DNA from: Lachnospiraceae bacterium
GTDB lineage: Bacteria > Bacillota_A > Clostridia > Lachnospirales > Lachnospiraceae
Reading direction: 5' to 3'
Assembly: GCA_017430765.1 (NCBI GenBank)
Contig: JAFRMI010000033.1
Coordinates: forward strand, 1 to 28,140
Length of the DNA stretch: 28,140 nt
Under the pieces are notes generated by a model. That model was not told the origin of the DNA and ran no database searches. It saw only the letters and a list, made by a program, of their open reading frames with translations. The position numbers and the translations under genes are program-made. Shown piece by piece: positions 8,362 to 17,200 of the stretch; positions within the stretch are counted from its first letter, which is position 1; the number at the start of each line of letters is the position of its first letter.

Positions 8362-9501
8362 TCAGATCGATTCGATGAATTCCTGGACAAAGTGCCATGC
8401 CACACCCATCATCCCCGCTTTATTCGGATACTTCCCGAGCTTAATATAATCCGCTGTATTCTCGAAAGGACTCCTCTCCTTCACCCGGCTTTTCAATTCC
8501 TCCAGATACGTCGGCATAAACCGGGAAATATATCCGCCGAGAATCACGTTGCAGTCAAAAGCCATCCGCAGGTTGCTGATCCCGATTGCCAGATAATCCA
8601 GGACCTCCTGCCAAAGCTTTCTGTATTCCTCATTGCCCTCACGCAGCTCACGGAAGAAATCGTCTGCTGAAATGTTCAGATCCCGCGTATAGCGGAACGC
8701 GCTGACATAGGCTTCCAGGCACCCTCTTTTTCCGCAATTGCAGAGTCTCCCTCCCGGGACAATGCACATATGCCCGAACTCACCGCTTCTGCCTGTCGCC
8801 CCCAGATACGGTTTCCCGTCGATAAAGACCGTTCCTCCGACCCCGTTTTCAAGAAACAGATAGACAAAATCCTGGTCTTTTTCTTCTGCTGAAAGACCCA
8901 GCCATTCTGCCGAGCCTCCGCTTGTTGAGTCATTCTCGATAAATACCGGATAGGGGAAGGATTCCCTCAGTTCTTTCAGAGAAAGATCCCGCATTTTGAG
9001 GGTAGGTGAAAAAATAACGGTATCGTTGATGCTGTCTATGACACCGGGGAACGTGATGCCGATGCCCAGAATCTTATCTTTGTCTATAACGGAATCCGAG
9101 AGAAATGCCTCAAGTTCCCGATTAATTACATCTGCGAGATCCTTCCCGTCTTTAACGGACAGATCCATCTGGCGGAATCCCAGTTCATTCTGCCGGATAT
9201 CCGTAAGTAAAAACCTCAGCTGTGTCGCAGATACGGCGATTCCGACTGAATATCGGATTTTTTCTTCGATTGTATAACCTATTGCAGGGCGTCCGCCCGT
9301 AGATTTCTGAATTTCTCCCGGGCGAATCAGCCTCGCTTCCAAAAGCTCCGCGATATTCTGATGTACGGTCGGAAGGCTGAATTCCATCATTGTGGCGATC
9401 TGCTGCTTGCTGACGGGTGTCGGCGAATCATAGATCAGTTTATACATTCGGTTGCGGGTCAGACGTCTTCTTTCTGTCAAAGTGGGCTTCAGGTTATCCA
9501 C
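8362..9501 (-). CDS. ROK-family (XylR/NagC-type) transcriptional repressor
   Basis: A 379-residue regulator. An N-terminal winged helix-turn-helix (about residues 10-65, with PVSKQQIATMMEFSLPTVHQ) precedes a ROK sugar-kinase-like domain. H244, C254, C256 and C261 form the zinc motif of the family. The phosphate-binding segment near residues 86-94 (VGIAVSATQ) has lost the kinase DxGxT pattern, so it should sense a sugar and not phosphorylate it. The start is a GTG, 5 nt after GGGGGAG; an ATG two nt upstream is out of frame. Placed directly before chvE in the same orientation, with its own promoter, it most likely represses the downstream sugar operon and perhaps itself. The inducing sugar is unknown. 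Confidence 0.92.
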   Translation of the reverse strand: MDNLKPTLTERRRLTRNRMYKLIYDSPTPVSKQQIATMMEFSLPTVHQNIAELLEARLIRPGEIQKSTGGRPAIGYTIEEKIRYSVGIAVSATQLRFLLTDIRQNELGFRQMDLSVKDGKDLADVINRELEAFLSDSVIDKDKILGIGITFPGVIDSINDTVIFSPTLKMRDLSLKELRESFPYPVFIENDSTSGGSAEWLGLSAEEKDQDFVYLFLENGVGGTVFIDGKPYLGATGRSGEFGHMCIVPGGRLCNCGKRGCLEAYVSAFRYTRDLNISADDFFRELREGNEEYRKLWQEVLDYLAIGISNLRMAFDCNVILGGYISRFMPTYLEELKSRVKERSPFENTADYIKLGKYPNKAGMMGVAWHFVQEFIESI

Positions 9502-9609
9502 ATCTACTCCCCCTGTTTTGCAGATTTGATATATGATTTGCGATACAATATATTAATACTGACATATACCAGTTAATACATCCGTACTTTTATAAATCTC
9601 CTGAATAGA

Positions 9610-9655
9610 AATGTAGCAAAGAATCCCAGTGATGTCAAACTTGTCAGCCAAGTTT
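9610..9655 (-). promoter_or_regulatory. Promoter of the ROK gene with overlapping inverted repeat
   Basis: On the minus strand TTGACA (9638-9633) is separated by 17 nt from TACATT (9615-9610). A perfect 7-bp inverted repeat, AAACTTG (9637-9643) and CAAGTTT (9649-9655), touches the -35 box. Its AACTT core is shared with the inverted repeat in front of chvE, so one regulator might bind both. The remaining leader to the GTG (about 100 nt) is AT-rich with only short imperfect palindromes. Confidence 0.6.
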
Positions 9656-9771
9656 AACAGAAGTTTATCATGTTTCGGAAAATTGACGATTATCGATCAG
9701 ATTCAGGCAAAAAGTGCCATTGCTGACCGGCTGCAGGCAATTTTTGGGTAAAAACAGGTTATTTCTTTTCC

Positions 9772-9806
9772 AAAAACGGACCGAAGGAATCTGCTCCTCC
9801 GGTCCG
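9772..9806 (-). terminator. Rho-independent terminator of the amidase-map operon
   Basis: On the minus strand CGGACCG pairs with CGGTCCG (9800-9806 with 9777-9783), extended inward by four more pairs after one mismatch, and is followed directly by TTTTT (9776-9772). It lies about 22 nt after the methionine aminopeptidase stop. The rest of 9502-9828 holds the ROK promoter and no gene. Confidence 0.88.
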
Positions 9807-9828
9807 AAATCTGTTATCATCCCAATAT

Positions 9829-10719
9829 TTAATACGCCAGCACTTCACACCCGGTTTCTGTCACAAGGACCTGTACCTCCCATTGGGCAGACGGAAGTCC
9901 GTCCTTCGTGTAGATCGTCCATCCGTTTTCCTCATCCTCATAGATCTCCGGCCGTCCCATATTGACCATCGGTTCGATCGTGAAACACATCCCCGGCACA
10001 AGCAGCATCCCGCTTCCTTCTTCCGCGACATAGCTGACCCACGGATCTTCGTGAAATTCCAGCCCGCACCCGTGCCCGCCGATCTCCCTCACGACACTGT
10101 ACCCGTTCTTTTTTGCATGTTCGTGCACGGCATGCCCCATGTCTCCCAGATAATGCCATGGCACCGTATTCCGGATCCCGATCTCAACGCACTCTTTCGT
10201 GACATCCACGAGGCGCTGCTTCTCGGGCGGCACCGCGCCCAGGCAGAACATCCGCGAGGAGTCCGAATAATACCCGTGGTAAACCGTAGAGACGTCGACA
10301 TTGATAATATCCCCGTCTTTCAGAATTACCTTCTCAGAGGGAATACCGTGACAGACCTCCCGGTTGACAGAGGTACAGACGCTCTTCGGAAATCCCTCGT
10401 ACCCGAGCGGCGCCGGGACCGCGCCCGCCCGGACCGTCGACTCGTGGACAATCCGGTTGATCTCCTCCGTCGACATTCCGACGCAGATTTTCTCCGCCAC
10501 CTCATCGAGCACGGCAATGTTGATTTTCGCGCTCTCGCGAATTCCCTCGACGTCCTTCTTCGATTTCAGCAGGGACGGCCTCGGGACTTCCCGTCCCATA
10601 AGTTCCGCTGCGCGGACCCGGTCATCAAGGTTCTTGTGACATTGTTTGTATTTCAGTCCGCTGCCGCACCAGCACGGCGCATTCCTGTCAAGTTTCGGCC
10701 ATTCAGAATGTATCAGCAT
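9829..10719 (-). CDS. map: Type I methionine aminopeptidase with N-terminal SEC-C motif
   Basis: A 296-residue metalloprotease that removes initiator methionine from nascent proteins. Metal ligands D142, D153, H216, E249 and E281 and the substrate-side H124 (CHGIP) are all present. The first 40 residues add a SEC-C zinc finger (C16, C18, C27, H28), as in the longer Clostridial MetAP variant, probably for ribosome or partner contact. The start at 10719 is chosen because a GGGGAG element precedes it at about 8 nt; a longer form would overlap the upstream gene. The gene begins 16 nt after the amidase stop, so the two are one transcript. Confidence 0.93.
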   Translation of the reverse strand: MLIHSEWPKLDRNAPCWCGSGLKYKQCHKNLDDRVRAAELMGREVPRPSLLKSKKDVEGIRESAKINIAVLDEVAEKICVGMSTEEINRIVHESTVRAGAVPAPLGYEGFPKSVCTSVNREVCHGIPSEKVILKDGDIINVDVSTVYHGYYSDSSRMFCLGAVPPEKQRLVDVTKECVEIGIRNTVPWHYLGDMGHAVHEHAKKNGYSVVREIGGHGCGLEFHEDPWVSYVAEEGSGMLLVPGMCFTIEPMVNMGRPEIYEDEENGWTIYTKDGLPSAQWEVQVLVTETGCEVLAY

Positions 10720-10735
10720 CCCGCGTTCTCCCCTC

Positions 10736-11863
10736 TTATGCGATCTCGTCATATCTTGCCCGGATGTCCGCTTTCATCTGTTCCCATGCCTTTGGGTGTT
10801 CCACGTAATACTTCGGGCAGTTCTTGCCCCAGACATCATAGTGGCGGATTACTTCTTCCGGCTTTATGTGCAGGGCTTTGCACAAAAAGGCGGTCAGATT
10901 GATCAAAGAGGCATACGTCTTGTCATTAAACTTCCCGTCTGCCTCCGGATGGCAGCACTCAATCGAGAGCGTGTCCTGATTCCTGCGGCTGGTCGCATAC
11001 GCGATCTCGGACAGGGGAATGCACTGAATAATCTCCCCTTCCAGTCCTATGATAAAGTGTGTTCCCGTAGAGGCCCCGTTCCCTGTCTTAAGCCCCTCGA
11101 AATACTCCCAGTTATTCGCGGCGGAGGTGCCGGGAGACGCCACATAGTGAATTACAATCGTATTGACCTGCGTGCGCATGAGCTGCGGTCTCGAATACGG
11201 ATTCGGCGTAAGGAGCCTCACCTCCCGTTCCGGGCACCCTTCCCAGAAAGAATCCTCCGTCTTGCTCGCCAGAAGTTCCGCGGAATTGTCCGGCGTCGTT
11301 GTTACGATCTCCGGCATTCCTCCTTCCGGAGCTGTCTCCGGTACAGAGAACAGTTCTTCTTCTGAAGATGCTGCTTCTGCCGCTGAAGATACGCTGCCCG
11401 CAGAAGACGCCGCTGTTTCCGCAGCCTCCGCCGGAGATGCCGCCGTTTCCGCACTTTCTGCAGAAGCTGCCGCTTCCGCGTCTTCTGCCGGAGATGCCGC
11501 TGCCTCCGTGCCCGCAGCGGGAGATTCTGTCACCGCGCTTTCCGCTGCAGATCCCGCCGCGCTCTCCGCTGCCGGGTTTTCTCCGGGTGCGCTTTCAGCG
11601 GAAGCAGAAGCCGTACTTACCGTCTCCGCCGCATCCGGGGACGCCCCTTCCGGACCGGAAGAAGCCGCCGTCTCCGTGCCCGTCCCGTCCGAAACGGAGG
11701 CGTCTCCCGACGCATACATATTCCCGGTCCTGAGTTTCCCGTTCCGGCTCAGAGAAGAAATCCCCACCATCACAAGCGCTGTTGTGACCCCGAAAGCCGC
11801 CACTATGGACAGCACCGTCAAAACAGTATTCCTTATTGTATGTCTCTTCTTTTTACCTGTCAT
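10736..11863 (-). CDS. Membrane-anchored N-acetylmuramoyl-L-alanine amidase (Amidase_2 type)
   Basis: A 375-residue protein likely to cleave the amide bond between muramic acid and the stem peptide of peptidoglycan. Residues about 15-37 form a single transmembrane anchor after a basic N-terminus. Residues 52-172 are a low-complexity Ala/Ser/Glu/Pro linker. The amidase domain spans about 215-370, with zinc candidates H239 (VIHYV), H341 and C349 (RHYDVWGKNCP) and the catalytic-type K347; the H341-C349 spacing of eight equals that of T7 lysozyme. A GGAGG lies 14 nt before the ATG, farther than usual, so translation may be modest. Outside the membrane it could act in wall turnover, separation or recycling. 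Confidence 0.88.
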   Translation of the reverse strand: MTGKKKRHTIRNTVLTVLSIVAAFGVTTALVMVGISSLSRNGKLRTGNMYASGDASVSDGTGTETAASSGPEGASPDAAETVSTASASAESAPGENPAAESAAGSAAESAVTESPAAGTEAAASPAEDAEAAASAESAETAASPAEAAETAASSAGSVSSAAEAASSEEELFSVPETAPEGGMPEIVTTTPDNSAELLASKTEDSFWEGCPEREVRLLTPNPYSRPQLMRTQVNTIVIHYVASPGTSAANNWEYFEGLKTGNGASTGTHFIIGLEGEIIQCIPLSEIAYATSRRNQDTLSIECCHPEADGKFNDKTYASLINLTAFLCKALHIKPEEVIRHYDVWGKNCPKYYVEHPKAWEQMKADIRARYDEIA

Positions 11864-11959
11864 AAAAAACAGTTATTCCTCCAAAGACGAAAAACGGTTA
11901 TTACTGCCGCATTTTTCCGATCCGGTCATTCGCAGTAAACCGGAAAAGAGATGCGCCGG

Positions 11960-11988
11960 TTTATTTTATCAGATAATCTGAGTATAAT
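11960..11988 (+). promoter_or_regulatory. Candidate promoter of nudC
   Basis: A consensus TATAAT (11983-11988) stands 17 nt after TTTATT (11960-11965), a weak -35 box. The leader to the nudC start is about 150 nt and includes a hairpin with GCAG/CTGC and CCGCT/AGCGG arms near 12062-12088. The divergent amidase promoter must be in the same interval but is not clear. Confidence 0.5.
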
Positions 11989-12143
11989 ATACAGTATCTA
12001 TGTTTAAAGTGTGAACCCCGTTTCCCGCTCCGGCTTTCAGCAGAAACTTTCTGCACGAGGAACCGCTTTGCAGTCCGCCTGCAGCGGGCCCAAAGATCTG
12101 AAGCAGCGGGGTGATGTCTCCGCCAGATAAACAGAGGTGTACC

Positions 12144-12989
12144 ATGATCCAGGATATCGGAAATCACAGGCTTTTCAACCAGTTTCGTCCGGACGCCGTT
12201 CCCCGCGCCGACAGTTACGTCTTTCTTTTCAGGGGCAGGGATCTGGCCGTAAAGATATGCGGAGATCATTTTTCTGTCCCGTTTTACCGCGATTTCCCTG
12301 AAAATACAGCCGTCCGGTACCTCTTCACCCTCGATGAGACCGACTGTTTCCTGACGGGCTTTTCTAAGGAGGAGTCCGCCTCTCCGGATAATTTTTCGTA
12401 TCTCCCGATCCGCTCTCTCCGGAAACAGGGCTTCGGTCCCAGGCACCTCATTTATGCGGCCTTTACTGCCCTTCAGCTCGCCGGGTGGTACCGCGACAAC
12501 GTCTACTGCGGAACCTGCGGCAATCTCACCGCCCCCGGAGATACCGAGCGCTCCCTCATCTGCTCCGGCTGCGGAAGAATCATCTACCCGCGCGTCATTC
12601 CCGCCGTCATCGTCGGTGTCACGGACGGAGACCGGCTCCTCCTGACGAAATATGCCAGAAACCGCGGCGTCCCCTTCTTCGCGCTCGTGGCCGGGTTTAC
12701 CGAAATCGGTGAAACCTTTGAGGACTGCGTCCGGCGGGAAGTGATGGAGGAAGTGGGCCTGCAGGTAAAGAATATCCGCTACTGCGCATCCCAGCCATGG
12801 GGAATTGCGGATGATATCCTCGCCGGATTCTTCTGCGACGTAGACGGAGCTCCCGATGTACATCTGGACACCGAAGAGCTCGGAGAAGCCGTATGGACAT
12901 GCCGCGAAGATATCAAAGGGCAGCCCGATGACTTCTCGCTTACAAACCATATGATGATGCTCTTTAAAGAAGGAAAGGAGCCCCGGTGA
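12144..12989 (+). CDS. nudC: NAD(+) diphosphatase / NADH pyrophosphatase (NudC-type Nudix hydrolase)
   Basis: A 281-residue Nudix hydrolase that splits NAD(H) to NMN(H) and AMP, and in characterised relatives removes NAD caps from RNA 5' ends. A four-cysteine zinc ribbon (C122, C125, C140, C143) precedes the Nudix box at 184-206, which fits GX5EX7REUXEEXGU exactly. The SQPW motif at 216-219 is the NudC hallmark that separates it from other Nudix enzymes. The start at 12144 has AGAGGTG a few nt upstream; an in-frame ATG eleven codons earlier lacks a site. It stands alone on the plus strand between minus-strand genes. No convincing terminator follows; a CGGCAG/CTGCCG stem just after the stop has no T-run. 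Confidence 0.93.
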   Translation: MIQDIGNHRLFNQFRPDAVPRADSYVFLFRGRDLAVKICGDHFSVPFYRDFPENTAVRYLFTLDETDCFLTGFSKEESASPDNFSYLPIRSLRKQGFGPRHLIYAAFTALQLAGWYRDNVYCGTCGNLTAPGDTERSLICSGCGRIIYPRVIPAVIVGVTDGDRLLLTKYARNRGVPFFALVAGFTEIGETFEDCVRREVMEEVGLQVKNIRYCASQPWGIADDILAGFFCDVDGAPDVHLDTEELGEAVWTCREDIKGQPDDFSLTNHMMMLFKEGKEPR

Positions 12990-13087
12990 ACACAGTCGGC
13001 AGAAGTTTTTAACGCCTGCCGGAACAGCAGTCCCCCTTTACCTCTCCTGCAGCTCCGCGGCTTTGAGGCAGAAGACTGTTCAGCGGT

Positions 13088-13528
13088 TCATCCGCCGAAA
13101 ATAGACGTCACTTTTTTAAGCCGCTCCGAAACCGCTTCCAGATTCCCGATCGACGTATTCAGCGCCTCGAAGTCGACACTGTTGAAATTCTCCATAGTGC
13201 GCGAAAGGGCCTCCGCGTTGTCCTCCAGCACCTGGTCCGCGTCAACTGCAAGTTTCTCAACGTTCTCTATGGATTCCTGTGCTGATTCCACCAACGCGTC
13301 GGCTTTTTTGAGAGACTCCTGCGCATCGGATGCTATGGTTTCCACCTGTGCGAGCGTGCGGTTCGCATGATCCATTATGCGCAGAACCCGCGGCATCGTC
13401 ATAAGGATCGCGATCACCACGCCTGCGGCAAGAACTGCCGCCGCTATCGCGGTGATGCGGGCATAAAGCGTCGCTTTCTTCTGGCTTTTCAGCAGTTCCT
13501 CCAGCAAATTCTGATCCGAATACTCCAT
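13088..13528 (-). CDS. Small membrane protein with C-terminal coiled coil, unknown function
   Basis: A 146-residue protein. Residues about 23-45 form one transmembrane helix; residues 50-146 are a long amphipathic, Glu/Ala-rich helix with heptad-like spacing, ending in TSIFGG. The pattern resembles the DUF948/methyl-accepting-like stalk class, but no specific family is certain. The second of two nearby ATG codons (13528) is preferred: GGAGGAG lies 7 nt from it and only 1 nt from the first. It is divergent from the BlaI-type regulator and has no partner gene nearby on the same strand. Confidence 0.8.
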   Translation of the reverse strand: MEYSDQNLLEELLKSQKKATLYARITAIAAAVLAAGVVIAILMTMPRVLRIMDHANRTLAQVETIASDAQESLKKADALVESAQESIENVEKLAVDADQVLEDNAEALSRTMENFNSVDFEALNTSIGNLEAVSERLKKVTSIFGG

Positions 13529-13612
13529 TCCCATACTCCTCCATAATATTTATAAAGATGATTAAAGTATCTTCAGAATAACTGATTTTACTGATTTATT
13601 TTATCTATTTCC

Positions 13613-13641
13613 TTGATTTATTTAACCGTCCTCTGTATAAT
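13613..13641 (+). promoter_or_regulatory. Promoter of the BlaI/MecI-type regulator gene
   Basis: TTGATT (13613-13618) and a perfect TATAAT (13636-13641) are 17 nt apart. The predicted start is near 13648, inside a 16-bp palindrome. Confidence 0.8.
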
Positions 13642-13657
13642 AACTTTTATAAAAGTT
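13642..13657. promoter_or_regulatory. 16-bp palindromic operator candidate
   Basis: AACTTTTATAAAAGTT is an exact palindrome that begins directly after the -10 box and covers the predicted transcription start. A second dyad, TGTAGTTACA, lies at 13677-13686. BlaI/MecI-type dimers bind dyads containing TGTA/TACA, so autorepression by the gene product is likely; which dyad is used is uncertain. Confidence 0.6.
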
Positions 13658-13710
13658 GTTACGGGATACTGTCCACTGTAGTTACACCACAAAACACAAG
13701 AGGCCATTTT

Positions 13711-14112
13711 ATGAATGTTAGCAAACTCACACGCAAGGAACTTGATATTCTGTATGTCCTCTGGGGAACCGACGAGGCTCTGAGCGCTACGAAGATTACT
13801 GAACAGGCACCGGATCTCAACAAAAATACGGTCAATGCCCTTCTGCGTAAACTTCTTCGCAACGGACTCATCCGCGTAGATGATATCGGATACAGCGGAA
13901 CTGTCCTGACCCGTAAGTATAAAGCGGTTCTCTCCCACGAGGAATACATGCGGCAGAGCATTGCGGAAGACACGAAGAAAGTCACGGATGCCTCCTCACG
14001 GCGCGATCTGATCTTCGCCATCCTCGATTCCATCGAGGACAGGGAAGAAGCCCGAAGAGAGGTCGACGCTATGGCCGCAGCTCTTGACGAATACCGCAAA
14101 ACCCGCATCTGA
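13711..14112 (+). CDS. BlaI/MecI/CopY-family transcriptional regulator
   Basis: A 133-residue winged-helix repressor. The DNA-binding half (residues 1-70) shows the family pattern LTRKELDILYVLW and the recognition region NKNTVNALLRKLLRNGLI; the rest is a helical dimerisation tail. AGAGG precedes the ATG by 7 nt. Unlike bla or mec loci there is no BlaR1/MecR1 sensor-protease, beta-lactamase or copper ATPase next to it. It is a single-gene unit with its own promoter and terminator. The target genes are unknown; the divergent small membrane protein is one candidate. Confidence 0.87.
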   Translation: MNVSKLTRKELDILYVLWGTDEALSATKITEQAPDLNKNTVNALLRKLLRNGLIRVDDIGYSGTVLTRKYKAVLSHEEYMRQSIAEDTKKVTDASSRRDLIFAILDSIEDREEARREVDAMAAALDEYRKTRI

Positions 14113-14137
14113 ATCAACTATCATACGCACACTGTCC

Positions 14138-14166
14138 CAATGCCGGTTTTCCGGCATTGTTTTTTT
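14138..14166 (+). terminator. Rho-independent terminator after the BlaI-type gene
   Basis: CAATGCCGG (14138-14146) and CCGGCATTG (14151-14159) form a perfect 9-bp stem with a TTTT loop, followed by seven T. Confidence 0.96.
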
Positions 14167-14200
14167 CGGGCAGGAAATTCCCCGGAATTCCCTGTCCGAT

Positions 14201-14265
14201 AAAAAGCCTCCGGCAGGATGCATACGGGCACATAAGAATAATGCCGCCTGCGGACTTCGTATGCA
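14201..14265 (-). repeat. Dispersed intergenic repeat, copy 2, downstream of addA
   Basis: Positions 14201-14231 repeat 3-33 with one change, and 14241-14256 echo the hairpin at 117-134; the interior present in copy 1 is largely missing. TGCATACG (14218-14225) and CGTATGCA (14258-14265) pair. On the minus strand, 3 nt after the addA stop, this leads to the conserved short stem plus TTTTT, so it probably serves as the terminator of the asnS-addBA transcript. Confidence 0.7.
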
Positions 14266-14267
14266 GT

Positions 14268-17200
14268 TCACAGTTCCACGGCTCTTCCAAGCCCGAAAGA
14301 CCAGATCAGTGTCTCCGTCACTTCCATCTCCGTCACGCGCCTGAGTGCTTCCGCGTAGGATGTGAGCTGGATCCCGTACCTCTCCCGCAGCTCTTCCCCG
14401 CTCCGCACACGATCCGTCTTATAGTCCACCAGAATGATCCCGCCTCCTTCCTCAAAGAACGCATCGATCATTCCCTGCACATACACAGTCTCCTCCATGG
14501 GCCAGTCCTCCCGGATCCGGCCCGCCGGCACCGACAGCACGAAAGGCTGTTCCCGCCGCAGCGTCCCCGCCGCTTCGGCCTTCTGTATCCGTCTCCCGAG
14601 AGGGCTTTTGACGAACCGCACGATATCCTCCATGCGGACGGCAGATGCTTCTTCCTCCGTCAGCTTCCCTGAAGCGGTCATTTCTTTCACCGCCAGACCA
14701 ACCGCATCGGGCAGAAGGGAGTCCTCCGGCGGCAGCTCGGAAAAATGCAGCAGTTCCATCACCCTGTGATACACCTTGCCGCGTTCCGTCCCTTTCATGG
14801 ATGCATTTTCATCAGGGACGGGCTGTTTCCGGTAGAATGCGGGAACCGGCACCGTATCTTCCGCTGGCGGATAAAGTGGTTCTGCTTCTGTGCTCTTTGG
14901 CCATTCTTCCGCTTCTTCCGCGCCTTCCATATGCATCCGTTTAATCTCCGAGATGCTGACCTCCACCGGTATCTGCACCTCCGCATGCCGCGGATACACA
15001 TAGGAAAAACGCTCCCGGAGGATTTCCCGCATCCCGGCGTCATACACCAGATTTTCCTCCAGGCTGTAGAGCTCCTTTAGCTGCGTGTCCCTTCTGACGG
15101 CGTCCCGCGTCTCCCCCGCAAGAAGATCCGGCGGCATGATAAACCGCATGGGGACCGGTTCTTTTCTCCCCCCGCGCACCGCTTTCCGGTTCATTCTCCA
15201 CACCGCAGGCAGAACCCACGAGAGCGCGTCCCGGACTCTTTCGATATAGGCAGCCGGCAAAGTTGCCTCTCTGTCCGGAAGAAGAAGATCCTTCTGATAT
15301 GCCTCGTCTTTTTCGGATATGCATCCTGTCATTATGATCTTCTGCTCAGCTCTTGTCAGCGCGACATAGAGGATGCGCAGTTCTTCCCCCACTGTATCCC
15401 GGCGCATTCTCCGGCTGATCGCATTCCGTGTGAGGGTGGGCATTTTTACACGGCGCTCCGTATCCGTATAATTTGAAGCGATTCCCAGCACCGGGTGCAT
15501 CAGAATTTCGCTGCGGCTGTCCGTAAAGTTGAATGTCTTCGCCAGTCCGGACACAAAAACAACCGGGTATTCCAATCCTTTGCTCCTGTGGATGCTGCAG
15601 ATCTGGACCGCATTTCCCATCTCCCCGGCGGCGCTGATCTCGCCGAAGTCCTGGCTTTTGGACTTCATATTCTCAATATATCGAATAAAATTGTAAAGAC
15701 CGATATAACTCGTTCTCTCATATTCAGCGGCCTTGTCAATCAGCATCATGAGATTGGTGCACCGCTGGGCGCCGCCGGGCAATGCCGCGGCGTAATCATA
15801 AAACCCCGTCTCCATCAAAACGGAATAGATCAGTTCTCCAATCGGCATATCGCGCATGTCTGCACGGAATCTGTCGAAGGTCTCAAAAAAGGTCTCCAGC
15901 TTCTCCTTAAGATATGCGTCCGTCCGTTCGTCCGCGCAGGCGGCATAGGCGCGCGCCGCCTCATACATGGAGACATCTCTTCGCTCCGTGCTCCCGGAGA
16001 CGGACACCGCAAGATCCGCCCCGCGGATCTTTGCGAGCTCTTCCGCGGAGAAATTCCCGTAGGGACCCGCGAGAGCCGCCGCAAAGGGGATATCCTGGAC
16101 CGGGTTGTCGAGAACGGTCAGGTAATCCAGGGTCTGCAGCACCTCCATCGCCGTAAAATACCCGCTTTTTGCTGTAGACACCGCCGGGATTCCCATCTCT
16201 TCCAGAGTCCGGACAAATGTCTCCGCCCATCCGGACATCGTCCGCAAAAGAATCACAATGTCTCCGTAGCGGACCGGCCGGATCGATTCGGACTCCCGGT
16301 CATAGACAACTCCGCTGCGGATCAGTTCCCGGATCCGCAGGCCGATGCCCCGCGCTTCCAGTTCCTTCGCGCGGTTTTTCGCGATCTCTTCCCCATCTGC
16401 GCCGCCGCTCCTGCAGATCAGGAGCAGTTCGGCGCCGCATTCCTCAAAGTCCGGATAGGAAGCCCCCGGATGCAGGAACGCGCTCTCGTCGTAATCAATT
16501 CCGCCGACAGACCGCATCATGATCTGTGAGAAAATCCCGTTGACCGCATCCGTCACCCCGCACCTGCTGCGGAAGTTTTTATGAAGGTCGATCCGCAGGC
16601 CCTGCGAGGGGTCACGGGCATAAAGATCATATTTCCCCATAAAAAGATCGGGGCGTGCCTGCCGGAAACTGTAGATGCTCTGCTTGACGTCCCCGACCGA
16701 AAAATAATTCCCCTCTCCGTCCGGGATCCGGCTGACCGCTGTCAGGATCGCCTCCTGCAGATAGTTGCTGTCCTGGTACTCATCGATCATCACTTCCCGG
16801 AAGAGCCCGGACAGTTCCCTGGCCGCGTACGTCCGCTCCCCGTTCTCCTTCCGAAGCACAGCGAGGGCGCAGTGTTCAAGATCTCCGAAATCAAGGCGGG
16901 ACCTGCGTTCCTTCGCCTCCCTGTATTTCTCCCGGAAGCGCCGGGTTAAGGTGAGCAGTGTAAGCAGCGGCTCCCGGCTCATCCGCACCGCGAAGAAGGC
17001 ATCTTCGGCCGGCATCTGGTAATACTCCTCCGCCAGTGCCTTCCGGATCCCATCCAGTTTTGCCCGGAATTCCTTGAAGCGGTCCTGTTTGTCCGGATTT
17101 GCAGCCGGATTCTTTTTTCCCGAAAGACGCACCGGTTTAAACGCGGAGAGAATGCGGTATCGCTCCTCATAATCCGCCGTATCAAGAAGATCCCCGAACA

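Noticed and set aside
11163..11981. Plus-strand Ala/Ser/Val-rich frame opposite the amidase linker
   Set aside because: It mirrors the low-complexity linker codons of the amidase gene; the amidase has a clear anchor and catalytic residues.
11961..12950. Long minus-strand frame (329 codons) opposite nudC
   Set aside because: nudC on the plus strand has a complete zinc ribbon, Nudix box and SQPW motif; the antisense frame has no recognisable domain and arises from GC-rich codon structure.
12990..13087. Terminator after nudC
   Set aside because: A CGGCAG/CTGCCG stem exists but has no T-tract on either strand, and the other dyads have long loops.
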